A stretch of 64,000 bases of DNA from Welwitschia mirabilis (GCA_051453625.1 JBOZIK010000001.1:148272420-148336419), one strand, 5' to 3'. Counted from the stretch's first letter, positions 1 through 11,578 are shown. Numbers and translations: made by a program. Notes: generated from the letters alone by a model not told the origin.

Positions 1-6
1 TTAATA

Positions 7-116
7 GGAGTCTGTTATCAGTATTAATGGCTATTAATGGAGTCTGTTATCAGTATTAATGGCTATTAATGGAGTCTATTATCAATATTAATGGCTATTA
101 ATGAAGTCTGTTATTT
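7..116. repeat. 32-bp tandem repeat, about 3.4 copies
   Basis: Units start at 7, 39, 71 and 103, each opening with GGAGTCTGTTAT or a one-base variant and ending in GGCTATTAAT. The period is exactly 32 bp and the last unit is cut short. The copies differ by only a few bases, so the array is fairly young compared with the surrounding decayed DNA. It may continue to the left of the window. Confidence 0.9.
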
Positions 117-697
117 TCGTTAGTGATGTTAGTGGTGTTCGTGGTTATCGTGAGTTAGTGGTATCCTATTTATATGTACTACTGTAACTTGTTTTAAAGA
201 AATACAAGTATTTCTCCCGTTGAAGTTACGTGTTCCGGACTTCTTCTTGTTTCAGTTTTTTTTAACATTCAAATGAGTTGAATGCGGGGGAACTCTGGTA
301 GAAGCATGCAAGGTCAGTACAATCACCTCTAAAGACTGACTATTCTTATTTTTGCAAATGCGTGCTTGAGAAAGAAACATAGGGACAAGTTTTCATTCCT
401 GTTCTATCTTTCCCTTGGAGTAGTCCATTATTCTAGAAGCTTTAATTTTCAGAGTTATTCATTACATGCAGATCAGATTCAAATTTTTCCATCATTCATT
501 TTCATTCCTCTTTAGATCTTCATTCAATGGATCCAAATTGGACCGAAGTGAACCTTTTCAGAATTATCTGGTTAAGAGCTAGTAGCCTTGTTCCATAAAC
601 TCTACTTTATCTGTAGCCATAACAAATCACTTTTTTGAATTACAAGGAATTAAAATGTGTTGTATAATAAAAACAAGCTGCTCTCTTTTCTTCTTAG
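117..697. other. unassigned, possibly the tail of an unidentified LTR
   Basis: This stretch is less AT-rich than most of the window. A TATA-like CCTATTTATATG lies near 168, followed by a run ending in CTTGTTTCA near 256. That layout would suit the R/U5 end of an LTR, but no primer-binding site could be read after it, so no element is called. The rest shows no recognisable gene or repeat. Confidence 0.3.
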
Positions 698-746
698 TAA
701 TGAAAATAGTGAAGATGTAGTTCTGGTGGAACTATTAACATTGCAA
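698..746 (+). CDS. candidate short internal exon of an unidentified gene
   Basis: A pyrimidine-rich acceptor (TCTTTTCTTCTTAG, ending at 697) precedes an open stretch that, read with one leading base, gives NENSEDVVLVELLTLQ. It is followed by GTATGT, a good plant donor. The stretch ends on a codon boundary and continues in phase into the candidate exon at 1646. The sequence is not AT-biased like the retroelement debris. I do not recognise the protein, and a 49-bp open stretch can arise by chance, so this is a weak call that needs transcript evidence. Confidence 0.25.
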
Positions 747-866
747 GTATGTAAGACATCACATGAACAGGAATGCATGTTGGGAAGAGAGTTTTACAGT
801 ATCATGCATTGGACCTTTAATTCACCATTGATCGTAGAAAAGATGCTCACATCTATCTACCTATGC

Positions 867-1405
867 NNNNNNNNNNNNNNNNNNNNNNNNNNNNNNNNNN
901 NNNNNNNNNNNNNNNNNNNNNNNNNNNNNNNNNNNNNNNNNNNNNNNNNNNNNNNNNNNNNNNNNNNNNNNNNNNNNNNNNNNNNNNNNNNNNNNNNNNN
1001 NNNNNNNNNNNNNNNNNNNNNNNNNNNNNNNNNNNNNNNNNNNNNNNNNNNNNNNNNNNNNNNNNNNNNNNNNNNNNNNNNNNNNNNNNNNNNNNNNNNN
1101 NNNNNNNNNNNNNNNNNNNNNNNNNNNNNNNNNNNNNNNNNNNNNNNNNNNNNNNNNNNNNNNNNNNNNNNNNNNNNNNNNNNNNNNNNNNNNNNNNNNN
1201 NNNNNNNNNNNNNNNNNNNNNNNNNNNNNNNNNNNNNNNNNNNNNNNNNNNNNNNNNNNNNNNNNNNNNNNNNNNNNNNNNNNNNNNNNNNNNNNNNNNN
1301 NNNNNNNNNNNNNNNNNNNNNNNNNNNNNNNNNNNNNNNNNNNNNNNNNNNNNNNNNNNNNNNNNNNNNNNNNNNNNNNNNNNNNNNNNNNNNNNNNNNN
1401 NNNNN
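867..1405. other. assembly gap, 539 N
   Basis: Both flanks carry ACCTATGC (859-866 and 1406-1413), and the right flank repeats the same motif again at 1495. The missing sequence is therefore probably a repeat tract built on this motif. The apparent reading frames running through the N are meaningless. Confidence 0.95.
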
Positions 1406-1520
1406 ACCTATGCTTGTGCAACAAGCAAATGTGAAGGTCTCTCGGATAACGAAAGGTCTTAAGTAAGGTGTGCCATGGGAACAGTGAAAGCACCACCTAT
1501 GCTTGTGGGACGAGCAAAAA
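1406..1520. repeat. repeated motif ACCTATGCTTGTG, about 89 bp apart
   Basis: ACCTATGCTTGTG followed by a GCAA- or GAGCAAA-type tail occurs at 1406 and 1495. The first eight bases also end the left side of the gap at 859. The intervening 89 bp are not themselves clearly repeated. This may be the edge of a tandem array lost in the gap. Confidence 0.6.
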
Positions 1521-1645
1521 TTTTGAAGGAAGATACATTGCTTATTCAATATTCTTGTCAAGTAAACTTCTCAGTTTAAAGATCCTTTTTCAAGATAGAA
1601 ACCCTAATTTCCCTATGTTTTAGACAACATTAATTTAATCTTTAG

Positions 1646-1858
1646 CGTTCATTTGACTGGCTACGAAAGCAGCTGGAAAGGAAGAGGAGGATCACTTGCT
1701 CAGATAAGCTCTTAACTTTTCTAGGCTTTAAATTTTCACTATTTTATTCAAATACAACAAGAAATTCATATTCTGGATGCCTAGGATGTGTCTCTGATCT
1801 GTTGTGCTTGTGTTTGCATTTCATTATCATAGAAGAAAACCGCCGTTATGGTGGTTAA
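1646..1858 (+). CDS. candidate terminal exon of an unidentified gene
   Basis: After a weak acceptor (TTAATCTTTAG, ending at 1645) the frame stays open for 70 codons to a TAA at 1856-1858. It begins RSFDWLRKQLERKRRITCSD, which looks like a basic helix, and codon use is less AT-biased at the start. Joined to the candidate exon at 698-746 it remains in phase. The later residues, from about 25 on, look non-coding (Cys/Leu/Phe-rich), so the real exon might be shorter. No family is recognised. This could be a fragment of a host gene or chance. Confidence 0.25.
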   Translation, partial: RSFDWLRKQLERKRRITCSDKLLTFLGFKFSLFYSNTTRNSYSGCLGCVSDLLCLCLHFIIIEENRRYGG

Positions 1859-4046
1859 TTCCTTTTCAATAATTATATGTATATTTGTTATATTTTAGTT
1901 TTTTATATGTGAAATCAATAAATGTTTTGTATATCTGTGAAGTTTTGATTTTAGCTAAAATGGATTGAATTCTCTAGACTCTTATTTAGTAAATTTTACA
2001 ATGTCTGATTATTTTCAAAAACATGATGGGATATGTTTAACCTGCTTAAAAGTATTCAAAATAGATATGTAACTTGATAATAATTATAAAAGTCCTAAAT
2101 CATACTAAACTTGCAAAAAATTTTGTTATTAACGTTAGTGTTAATGTTTTCTTCATGGTCACAAGGATATTTTCTCCTATTTTGAATTGTTTTTTATTTT
2201 AATGAAGACTTTATTAAGATGCATCCTTATGCTCCCAATTATGTTGCATCATTTTTTAAATGCTCCTTATGTGATATTTAAAGCGGGTTGCAAATGGAAT
2301 AACGTGTTCATACTGAGAAAATGTCTAGGATGCCTCTTTAGTGACATGTTCACTATTGGAATAAGAACATTGATATGTGAAAAATTAGAATCCACTTTTA
2401 AAGCATGCATTGTAGGTAGTCTAGTACATCTACACCTCTGTGCATTTCTTTTAGGCACTTAATTTCTATTGTGGGTTTCATTTTAGTAAATATTGATTTT
2501 GTGAGTGAAATATTGAGGACATTTACTGCCTTGTTAGAGGAGCAAAACATGGATTATGTAGTCACTACAAATTATTTTTAAAATGCTTGTAGGTTGTCCA
2601 ATAAATCTATGCTTCTATGTCTTTATTCTAAGTCTTATGATCTTCAAACCAAGAACTTCATACTATTTGAAATAAAAAAAGGTAAATGAGGAGGTTTATT
2701 ACTTAATTCTAAGATTTTTAAATGGTGGAAGAAATTTTTCTTTAAGAAGAGCTATATAATAACATATTGAGACCTCATCCATCATCCAATTTAAATCTTA
2801 AAATTATTTATAAAACCTATTCAACAGATTTCAGGACATGCATCCTAAACATATGGTCACAATCAAGATGGAACTAAACAAGATACTTAATGTTGTCTTT
2901 ATGTGACCAATAGAACATGTAAAATGACTTACTAAGGAATGTTTCTAAATAAACTATTAAGAGAATTTTATACCTATAGCTAACACATCTGAATGTTGCA
3001 ACATAACATACAACTTCACACCAACATACACTAACTTGTTTTGATGTGGATCTACATACCTATTGTCAAGGGATAAATTTCCCCTATAATCAAATTGTGT
3101 CAACTAAATTATCAATCATAAGATGGTCATTTATCATCCTTTGAGATACCTTCTTTAAGAAGATAACATCTTTTATACTGAGATACATTTTAGCTATTTA
3201 TAAAAGATCCAGAATACATTTTAAATTAAAGTTTGCACAATGATATCATAGGCCACCTACCACAACTTTGTTTATACAATAACCAACTAAGGTGGATTCT
3301 AACATACATCTAATTTATGACAAGAAACATATTACACACAAACTAGCATCCTCAATATGCCAAATCAACTTCTTCATTAGCAGTTATTCTATCTTCTATA
3401 AAGGCACATATAGCACCATTATAATCATTTTTATGATTAGAAGAGGTATCTTATTTGAAAATTTGAATCTTCCTATTATGCATGAGCATACTAGCCATAA
3501 TATGCAAGACCATACTACGTCCTAGCATAGCATTCATAATAAGGTATTATTACTAAGTCTTCTTGTTCATTTATCAACATTTAAGTGTAGGAGTCTATGA
3601 TAGTTGATCAAGGAAATATCACCTTATCATACATACATATGAAAAAAATATAGAAAGATATAGTTGCAATCACATCATTCACTAAAAAAAAATGGGGTTC
3701 TTTCATAGGAACTATTTAATATAAGTACTAAAGCTTATATTTACAGTTATAATAAAAACATACGAAAGTATTTTTAAATCAATATTATAAATATGGCATG
3801 AGATGTAACCAATAATATTCTTATCATTTATCACTTATATCATATTAGTGCACATCATTGATGTAGTGCTAATTCAACCACTCATTATTTGGAGAAATAA
3901 TATGAAGAAAAAACAAGAAGGTATCACCAAGGTATAATGGTATTAGTGTTGATTACTGTAACAAGTAAATATGGGTGAATAATATAGATCTTGGACTTGA
4001 TTTAGTATTGAGGGTATTGAGGGTATCATGGACTTGGTGTAGTGCT
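1859..4046. other. no recognisable feature
   Basis: This is AT-rich sequence on which no domain, LTR end or RNA gene could be read in either strand. Short open frames at 2187-2462 and 3292-3525 have no recognisable motif and look accidental. The end of the copia-alpha-1 3' LTR that should lie left of the fragment at 4047 was not found here. Confidence 0.5.
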
Positions 4047-4893
4047 ATTTAAAATGCAATGAAATCCAACTACTCTAAAATTTTCAATCTTAATAATAGT
4101 TATCTTCATGATCTATGTTCAATAAAAAGCTATCATTGAATCATCTTCAACATAAACAAAAAGGAAGATGCACTCAAGAACATATATAAGAAAAGAAATA
4201 AAGTTTTGATTAAAAGAAAATCAACAAATATGTTATAAAGTAGTAAAAGTCAATGGAGAATACATAGCTCAAAACCAAGAAAGATATCTGTCTATGACAA
4301 TAATGGTTGAATTTCTTATCCTTCGATCTCCCCTTATGAGAATTTCCAGTGCCAAAGAAGATAAAAGTCAGAGTCAATGATAAATAAAGTATTTATTACA
4401 AATAAGAATCTAAAAATAGCAAACACTAACAAATAGAGTAAAACCCTCACATATGTGCAATAGGAAACATGACACATTATAGAAGTTTAGTGAATAGTTA
4501 TTTTTAGGTGCCATTATATCTATCATCTAGATGATACAAGAGATGATGCCCTATCACACAAGATTTATAGTGGCTACCAATTTGATATAGTTAGCATCCT
4601 ACTTAGCATAATTTCTTCTTATCATTTGTACTATCATCCAGATGATGGAGTAAATGATGAGCTTTTAAAGTCATTACTTTCATCAAATCAACCTCTTTAT
4701 TCATAGAATTTCTTCTTCAATTAGAAATTATTGTAATCTACATGAAATTCTATCAAATGTAATGAATATTATAGTTTTTCATAATAATTGCATTAGCTTT
4801 TTATTATTCTCAAGACTCTGCATAAATCTATCTAACGTCCTGTAAAACTAATTAAAATGGCCTATTAAATACAAACAATTTGAAATTATAATA
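4047..4893 (-). repeat. truncated LTR of the level-2 (Athila-like) family, copy A
   Basis: The sequence aligns by eye with the LTRs at 10334, 39211 and 46615. Shared landmarks are the block near 4100 (TGATCTATGTTCAATAAAA against GATGACCTATATTACAAAT), the GCCAAAGAAGATAAAAGTCA block near 4352, the TCATCTAGATGATA block, and a tail ending ATAATA at 4893. The first third of the LTR is missing or unrecognisable. It interrupts the 3' LTR of copia-alpha-1, which resumes right after 4893. Strand follows the family's primer-site orientation. Confidence 0.75.
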
Positions 4894-5760
4894 GTTCACT
4901 AGACAAAATAACTTATAGTACTTCAAAAAATACCCTCACTTTACTCTCAGCTATTAGTTTTAATCCTAAGCTTATAGGATCTTTATTGCTTTATTTTAAA
5001 GTTTTTAGATCAATATATAACCTTTATATATGGAATTAAGGTTAGTATTAACCTTTACAGAATAAAGCATTTGATGAGGGTAGTATGTCTTAGTGCATTA
5101 GCTTCATCTAATCTAAAGTACATCAATGATAGAATACACTTAGGAAGCTAATTCACAAGTGTAATCTCATACAATGCAACAGATTATTTTGACCGTTAGA
5201 TATCAATAGTACAAATGTGTCTTTTTTGGAGAAAAATTATGGGTTAAAATATTTATATTTACTTTTTTATATAGGAAATAGGTTTATTACATTGAAATGT
5301 GAATCTAATACACCAATGACTAGAAATAGAGAAGAGTAACATTTATAAATTATTAATGTTTTGCTTCCACTTCAACCAATCAATTTTATAAAATATCTAG
5401 TTAATCTAATTGATTAATAACACTTAATTTGGTTAATTCTCTTTCTTTTAATCAACCTAATTAGCTTACATTACATGATCTAATTGATCCTAGATGAGAT
5501 CTTATTGATCATCTTTGCTTAGACATAGTTAACTCCTCATGGGATCTAGTTAACTACTTTTATTTATTTTTGGTTTATCCCTTCTTCAATTTAGTTGACC
5601 CCATATAAAAATTAATAAATTTTAGATAAGAATGAAATCTAAGGAAAATATTAGTTTATGTTTGACATGCAAGGCTTATATAATTTAAATTATTTAAAAC
5701 ATATTTAAACTATATAATTAATATGTTAATTTGACATCAATTTGATAATATAACTCAAAA
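4894..5760 (-). repeat. 3' LTR of copia-alpha-1, truncated
   Basis: It aligns with the 5' LTR at 51409-52455. Examples are CTTTATTGCTT at about 4981 against 51670, and GGGTAGTAT followed by GTGCATTAGCTTCATC at about 5078 against 51771. It ends at 5760 with TAACTCAAAA, matching the outer end TAACTCAACA. The last roughly 170 bp of the LTR are missing because copy A is joined at 4893. Confidence 0.85.
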
Positions 5761-5775
5761 ATATCCTCCTTTTAC
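5761..5775 (-). other. polypurine tract of copia-alpha-1
   Basis: On the minus strand TTAATGTAAAAGGAGGATAT lies directly before the 3' LTR. This matches the usual copia arrangement in which a TTAATGTCAAAAGGGGGAGA-type tract primes plus-strand synthesis. Confidence 0.7.
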
Positions 5776-5804
5776 ATTAATAGCAGACTATGCATGATCA
5801 GAAA

Positions 5805-7760
5805 CAAAAATAATACTAGTTTTGATGGGAGGCTTTGCAAATTCCCCTTACGAATATGTAATATAATATATGATATTTTTATAAATAAATAATATGTAAT
5901 ATAATTGAAGTATATTACTTAATATAAAATAGAACTAAAGAGAAAAACAATGATTGATCATTTTATAGGTAATGCATAGATTTCATAACATTAAAAAAAA
6001 AAAAACTAAATGAATAAAGCATGAAATTAGGACTTTACAATGAGACTACAACTAAACATATGGATGAGGAAAAAGTAGTTTTTAAAATATTAAATATAAG
6101 AGTAGCTTTAACAAAATAGGAAAGAGGCATTTTATAACAAGACTATATTTTCCACTCCCTTTTAATATTAATGACAAAGGAGAGAAACACAAAAATAAAG
6201 CTAATATGATTCTTATTCTTATTTATATTCTTCTTTTGATTTTAAGTTCTTCTCTTCTTCTTATTCTTTAGATTCTTATTTTAATTCTATGTCCTCATCT
6301 TCTTCTTTTTCTTATGTCTCTTTTTGTTAAGAACTGCTAGCTTCTTCTAAGGTATATGTGATCTGATAGCCTATGACAATAAGAGATTATTTCGTGTGAT
6401 TGGTGGAAGAATCTAATCTTGTAAGATATGATAAGGTCTAATTAGGAAGGTCTTATTTAAAGAAGAAGATTAGAGGATTTAGAGCCAAAAAACATATGAA
6501 TTCTAGAAATAGTAATACAACTTAATGAAGACATGGAAGTCAAGATTTCAATCTTAGGATGAAACTAAACTCTAAAGTGCTGATAAATATTCAAAATAAG
6601 GATAGAATAAGGAAGAGTTTTAGTTACATTACATAAAATATAAGAGACGATAATATTTATTAATGGTATAATGAGTTCCTATTAAATAAAGAAGATATGT
6701 TTTATAATTATAGATCTCATCACAATGACCAATAAGGGATAAAAAATTATAAGTAAAAATAAGATAAAAATAATAACAGTTTTGATCGGAGGCTTTGTAA
6801 ACTCACCCTACCAATATGTAATATGATATATGAGATTTTTATAAATAACTATTGTATAATATCATTGAAGTATATTACTCAATATAAAATATAACTAAAG
6901 AGAAAAACATAGGTTGATCATTTTATAAGTAATTGATAAATTTTATAGCATTTTTGAAAAGAACTAAAAGAATAAAGAATGAAAGTAGCATTTTATAATT
7001 AAACAATAATTAAACATATGGATGAAGAAAAAGTAGTTTTTAAAATATTAAATATAAGAGCAGCTTTAACAAAATAGGAAAGTAGCATCTTATAACAAGA
7101 CTATATTTTCCACTCCCCTTTGATATTAATGAAAAGGAGAGAAACACAAAAATAAAGCTAATATGATTCTTCTTCTTCTTCTTCTTATTTATATTCTTCT
7201 TGTGATTTTGAGTTCTTATCTTGTTCTTCTTCTTTAGATTCTTCTTCTAATTCTGAGTCCTCCTCTTCTTCTTCTTCCTATGTTTCTTTTTGTTAAAAAC
7301 TGATAGATTCTTCTAAGTTATCTATGACCTGACAGCCTATGACAATAAGAGCTTCTTTCATGTGATTAGTAGAAGAATATAATCTTGTAAGATATGATAA
7401 GGTATCATTTGGAGAGATCTTATTTGAAGAATAATATTTAGAGGATTTAGAGCCAAAGAAATATGAATTCTTAAAAGAGTAACACATCTTATTGGAGGCA
7501 TGAAAGTCAATATTTCAAGCCTAGAATGAAACTAAACTTTAAAGTACTAATAAATATTCAAAATAAGAATAGAATAATGAAAAGCTCTAGTCATATTATA
7601 TTAAAGCTGAGAGACCATATTTTTAAGGTTTATGGTAAGAGTATTAATAGTATAATGAGTTTCCATCAAATAAAGGAGATATGTTTTATAGATATAGGTC
7701 TCATAACAATAACTAATAATGGATAAAAAATTATAAGTAAAAATAAGATATAAAAAGTAA
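5805..7760 (-). repeat. tandem duplication of a ~960-980 bp unit inside copia-alpha-1
   Basis: The block starting TTTTGATGGGAGGCTTTG at 5820 is repeated as TTTTGATCGGAGGCTTTG at 6780. The offset is 960 bp there and 984 bp at the end of the unit (GGATAAAAAATTATAAG at 6738 and 7721). Each unit holds the C-terminal part of the 3' extra ORF, its acidic tail (CTT-rich on the plus strand near 6240 and 7165) and a polypurine-like TTAATATTAAAAGGGAGTGG. The copia-alpha-2 copy has a single unit, so the duplication arose in this copy. Confidence 0.85.
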
Positions 7761-8420
7761 TACTTGACAATAATATAGGAAGTTAAGAGGATGATTTTCT
7801 ACTAGATAAACGTCCCATACAGCTCACTAGTAATTTTAGCCTTGTCATTTATAGAGTTATCCAAAGGTTATAAGTCCTCATAATCTTCCTTAAGAAGATT
7901 TATAACTAAAGTAATTATATCTAGGGTAATATTCATCATCTTTCCCAACATAAGTATGAAAGGTATAGAGTAATTAATATCATAAGTGGAATTTGCATAA
8001 AATATATAAGTAAAAATAGGATAAGTAGAGTAAAATACATTAAGAAAATAACAAAGATCTATATCATTAAGAAGCCTTATAACATTACAAAGCTTCTTTA
8101 ACTTACCAGAGGCAGTTGGATGTTCTTAGTAAAAATGATTCTCAAACTTTTTAGTAAATCTATCAATGGATTCTTCTAATACACCTTGATAAAAATAAAC
8201 TCAATCTCTATTAGTAGGTGCTTTTTACCTTATTCTTCTTGAGGATTCCTCTACCATTACTTGTAATGTGGTACTTGTTGAAGATAAGAAGAAAATAGAG
8301 GAAGCAGACAAGAAATGAGAGAGATAAGAGGAAGACATGTGTGAAATGAAAAAGACATGATTTCAAAAGCTTTTATAAGAGGGGTAAACTAAGTTAAATT
8401 TAAGAAAAAAATTAGGTTTA
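7261..8420 (-). pseudogene. 3' extra ORF of copia-alpha-1 (function unknown), degraded
   Basis: The minus strand downstream of pol encodes pieces that match the same region of copia-alpha-2 at protein level. One is KEDYEDL.PLDNSINDKAKI...SELYGTF (about 7815-7905), against GDYEKF.PLCNSMEDKID...RELYGKF. The other is YLTRLYSSTNHMKEALIVIG (about 7320-7390), against YLKKIDSYTKHMKEDLVMIG. A Glu-rich tail follows. A 64-codon frame (7293-7487) is still open. SIRE-type copia elements often carry an additional ORF here, sometimes called env-like, but no signal peptide or membrane segment is visible. I do not assign a function. Confidence 0.6.
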
Positions 8421-8563
8421 ATTCTTTCTTCCACTACTATTTTCCTAGGTTTAGTCAATCAAGTTTAAATCCAATGAATCCATCAAGACATGGATCATTT
8501 CTTATCTAGATCTAATTAACTTAGACTTAAGTCTAGTTGACCAAACTTTAGATAGCCTACACT

Positions 8564-9379
8564 NNNNNNNNNNNNNNNNNNNNNNNNNNNNNNNNNNNNN
8601 NNNNNNNNNNNNNNNNNNNNNNNNNNNNNNNNNNNNNNNNNNNNNNNNNNNNNNNNNNNNNNNNNNNNNNNNNNNNNNNNNNNNNNNNNNNNNNNNNNNN
8701 NNNNNNNNNNNNNNNNNNNNNNNNNNNNNNNNNNNNNNNNNNNNNNNNNNNNNNNNNNNNNNNNNNNNNNNNNNNNNNNNNNNNNNNNNNNNNNNNNNNN
8801 NNNNNNNNNNNNNNNNNNNNNNNNNNNNNNNNNNNNNNNNNNNNNNNNNNNNNNNNNNNNNNNNNNNNNNNNNNNNNNNNNNNNNNNNNNNNNNNNNNNN
8901 NNNNNNNNNNNNNNNNNNNNNNNNNNNNNNNNNNNNNNNNNNNNNNNNNNNNNNNNNNNNNNNNNNNNNNNNNNNNNNNNNNNNNNNNNNNNNNNNNNNN
9001 NNNNNNNNNNNNNNNNNNNNNNNNNNNNNNNNNNNNNNNNNNNNNNNNNNNNNNNNNNNNNNNNNNNNNNNNNNNNNNNNNNNNNNNNNNNNNNNNNNNN
9101 NNNNNNNNNNNNNNNNNNNNNNNNNNNNNNNNNNNNNNNNNNNNNNNNNNNNNNNNNNNNNNNNNNNNNNNNNNNNNNNNNNNNNNNNNNNNNNNNNNNN
9201 NNNNNNNNNNNNNNNNNNNNNNNNNNNNNNNNNNNNNNNNNNNNNNNNNNNNNNNNNNNNNNNNNNNNNNNNNNNNNNNNNNNNNNNNNNNNNNNNNNNN
9301 NNNNNNNNNNNNNNNNNNNNNNNNNNNNNNNNNNNNNNNNNNNNNNNNNNNNNNNNNNNNNNNNNNNNNNNNNNNNNNN
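8564..9379. other. assembly gap, 816 N
   Basis: On the minus strand the gap begins just after the RNase H C-terminal residues NNQLV, where DIFTKPL is expected, and ends in DNA matching copia-alpha-2 near 30400-30480. The copia-alpha-2 sequence bridges the same interval in roughly 150-200 bp, so the N run probably overstates the missing length. Confidence 0.9.
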
Positions 9380-10328
9380 TACCAACTAGTTGTTAATCAT
9401 TGTTTATGAAATTCATAGTAATAATCCATTTTTCAAACTAATCTCTAAGAAAATAATATCTAAGATTGATATTTTTAGTAAAATAATGATGAATAGGATT
9501 ACAAAAATGGGTACCTAGTCATAGTTAACTTTAGAGTCTTTTAGCATTTACTTCATCTAAAGAAGACGGATACAACAAATTTCTACTATTATATATTCTA
9601 CTTCAGCTATGGAGAAAGAAATGGAGTTTGTTTCTTAATTATTTAACCTACTAGATAAGCATAAAAAATAATTAATTTTCACTTGTGCTTTTCAATTATT
9701 CTTACATCTAGCCTAGCCTATATTACCAAATCTTGCATGATCAAAAGATATTCCTTTGGAATATCATATCTCATAATCACTTGTATCTTTTATGTATCTT
9801 ATGATTCTTTTTATAGCTTAAAGGTGTGATTCCTTCAGATTTACCTAATATCTTACACAAAAAACAACACTAAACATTATATTAGGTCTACTAGCTATTA
9901 CATACAATAGGATTCCTATCATACTCTTGTAAAATTTTAAATTGATTGATTTTCCTTAGTTGTCAAGACTAAATTTACATGATGTTGATATGGAAGTGGT
10001 AGTTTATTTTTCATTCTCAAATCCAAAACATTTCATCAATGTCTTAGCATACTTTGTTTGAAAAATGAATATTCCTTAATTGGTTTCTCTAATTTATAGC
10101 CCAAAAAACATACTCACTTCTATTAACAAGCTGATTTTAAAGTGTTTTATCATAATATTGACAAATGCTTTTGATACTTCCTCATTTAAAGCTTCATAAA
10201 TTATATCATCAATATATATCTAGATAATAATGAAGTATTATTCAAATTTTTTCATAAACAAAGTTTTATCTATGGATTTTCAACTATAACCACTATTCAC
10301 AAAGAGAGTTGTTAATTTTTCATACCAT
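9380..10328 (-). pseudogene. copia-alpha-1 RT (C-terminal half) and RNase H, degraded
   Basis: Minus-strand fragments in order begin TWYEKLTTLFVNSGYS (directly continuing LKQVPR at 47817). Next come the catalytic loop IYIDDIIYEA with YIDD intact (10205-10216), KHFKISLLIEVSMFFGL, GIFIFQTKYAKTLMKCFGFE and STSCKFSLDN. The RNase H block SISFSIAEVEYI...CCIRLL follows, then the terminal NNQLV at the gap. This is the canonical copia RT/RNase H order. Stops and frameshifts are scattered through it. Confidence 0.85.
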
Positions 10329-10333
10329 GTTCT
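10329..10333. other. target-site duplication GTTCT, left copy
   Basis: GTTCT lies immediately before the LTR start TGTTGTAGTG at 10334. The matching copy follows the other outer LTR at 47812-47816. Removing the insert and one copy rejoins the copia RT reading LKQVPR / TWYEKL. Confidence 0.9.
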
Positions 10334-11578
10334 TGTTGTAGTGTATATTTATGCAAGAATTATATACTTAGTAAAATCCTCTTAATCCCATATATATGCA
10401 TAGACATAATACACTACTGTAGATATGATTCAACTTGAATGTTGTAATCTATTAAAGGCACTAGGCCCAAAGCTAGAGAATTGATTTAAGTGATGTATTT
10501 TTAGGTTTTTCTTCTAAGGTTTAAAATTACAATCAATAATGCAAAATATAAATACACCAATGCAATGTAAAGTTCAAGTTAATCTAAATGCATAATCTAT
10601 TCAACTACCAAATCTCTATTACTAAGATTGGTATTTTATAAACTATATCAATTAAGAAACTTATCACTAATCCTAACTAACCTAGGCTATTAAGTAGTCG
10701 AAAAGAATATGGAAAATATTCAATGAATAATCTAGGAAATATAAAAATGTAATTCAGATCAGTAAACAAATGATTTCATCCTTGACAAAGGTTGCCTTGG
10801 ATAAACTGTATTATAAATAAAGTTGTTATGGAATAATAAGTAACATAAAACATAATAGACGTACATGAATAAAACTAAAGGAAAATTTTCATTAAAAGTG
10901 GAATAAAAATTGTATTAAAAAGTAGTAGCACCTCAATAAAGAAGACACAGCCTAGCACCAAAGAAGACTCCTCTTTGTAACTAATGAATGGACATTCCAT
11001 CCTTTAATCTCTTGTCATGATAATTTTTGATACCAAAGAAGATGATTAGAGTCAAGGGTAAATGTAATATTTATTAATAAGAATAGACTCAAAAATATCA
11101 AACCTAATAGATGCAAATAAGACCCTAATAAGATATCAAAAGCACATGATATTTTGCATAACTTTAATGAATCCCGGTACACTAACTAAAATTAGGTATT
11201 ATTCTTTTTGTCATTTAAACGATGATGAGGACAATGCCACATCAATAGAGTTTTATATTTAGCCTTAATGTCAATTATAGTTAGCATCCTACTTAGCATG
11301 TAATAATTTCATCTAGTAGTCATCTGAATAATGGACGAGATGAAAAATTTCTTCAAGCTCTTTAATCAAATGAATTTGCTCTTGTATAACATTAATTCCT
11401 TCTCAAAATATAAACTATTAGAAGTAATCCAAAATTCCTTCAAATGTGCTAGTAATTATGATTTTCATGATGATCTCTTTAACTCTTACTAATTATGGGT
11501 TTTCACTTAAAGTTCTCTATATATCCTACAAAACTACTCAAAATACCCCATAAAAACATGTAATTTGGTATTGTAATA
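10334..11578 (-). repeat. LTR B (3' LTR of the tandem element)
   Basis: It starts TGTTGTAGTG and ends TATTGTAATA, aligned along its length with LTRs D and E. Landmarks include AGGCACTAGGCCCAAAGC (10454) and GACTCCTCTTTG (10967). There is no primer-binding site on its low-coordinate side; the GTTCT duplication sits there instead, which makes it the terminal 3' LTR. CpG positions are almost all TG or CA. Confidence 0.9.

Noticed and set aside
7-116. CRISPR-like spacing of repeats
   Set aside because: The 32-bp units are contiguous with no unique spacers, and the sequence is a plant nuclear genome.
657-1466. Long open frames through runs of N (also at 857-1561, 8516-9385, 13303-14052, 19650-20375, 29384-29914, 37413-37907)
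   Set aside because: They are open only because N cannot form stops; the real flanking codons are few and show no domain.
2187-2462. 91-codon plus-strand frame and its 63-codon complement
   Set aside because: No motif, no splice context, and composition (Leu/Ile/Phe/Cys) typical of random AT-rich DNA.
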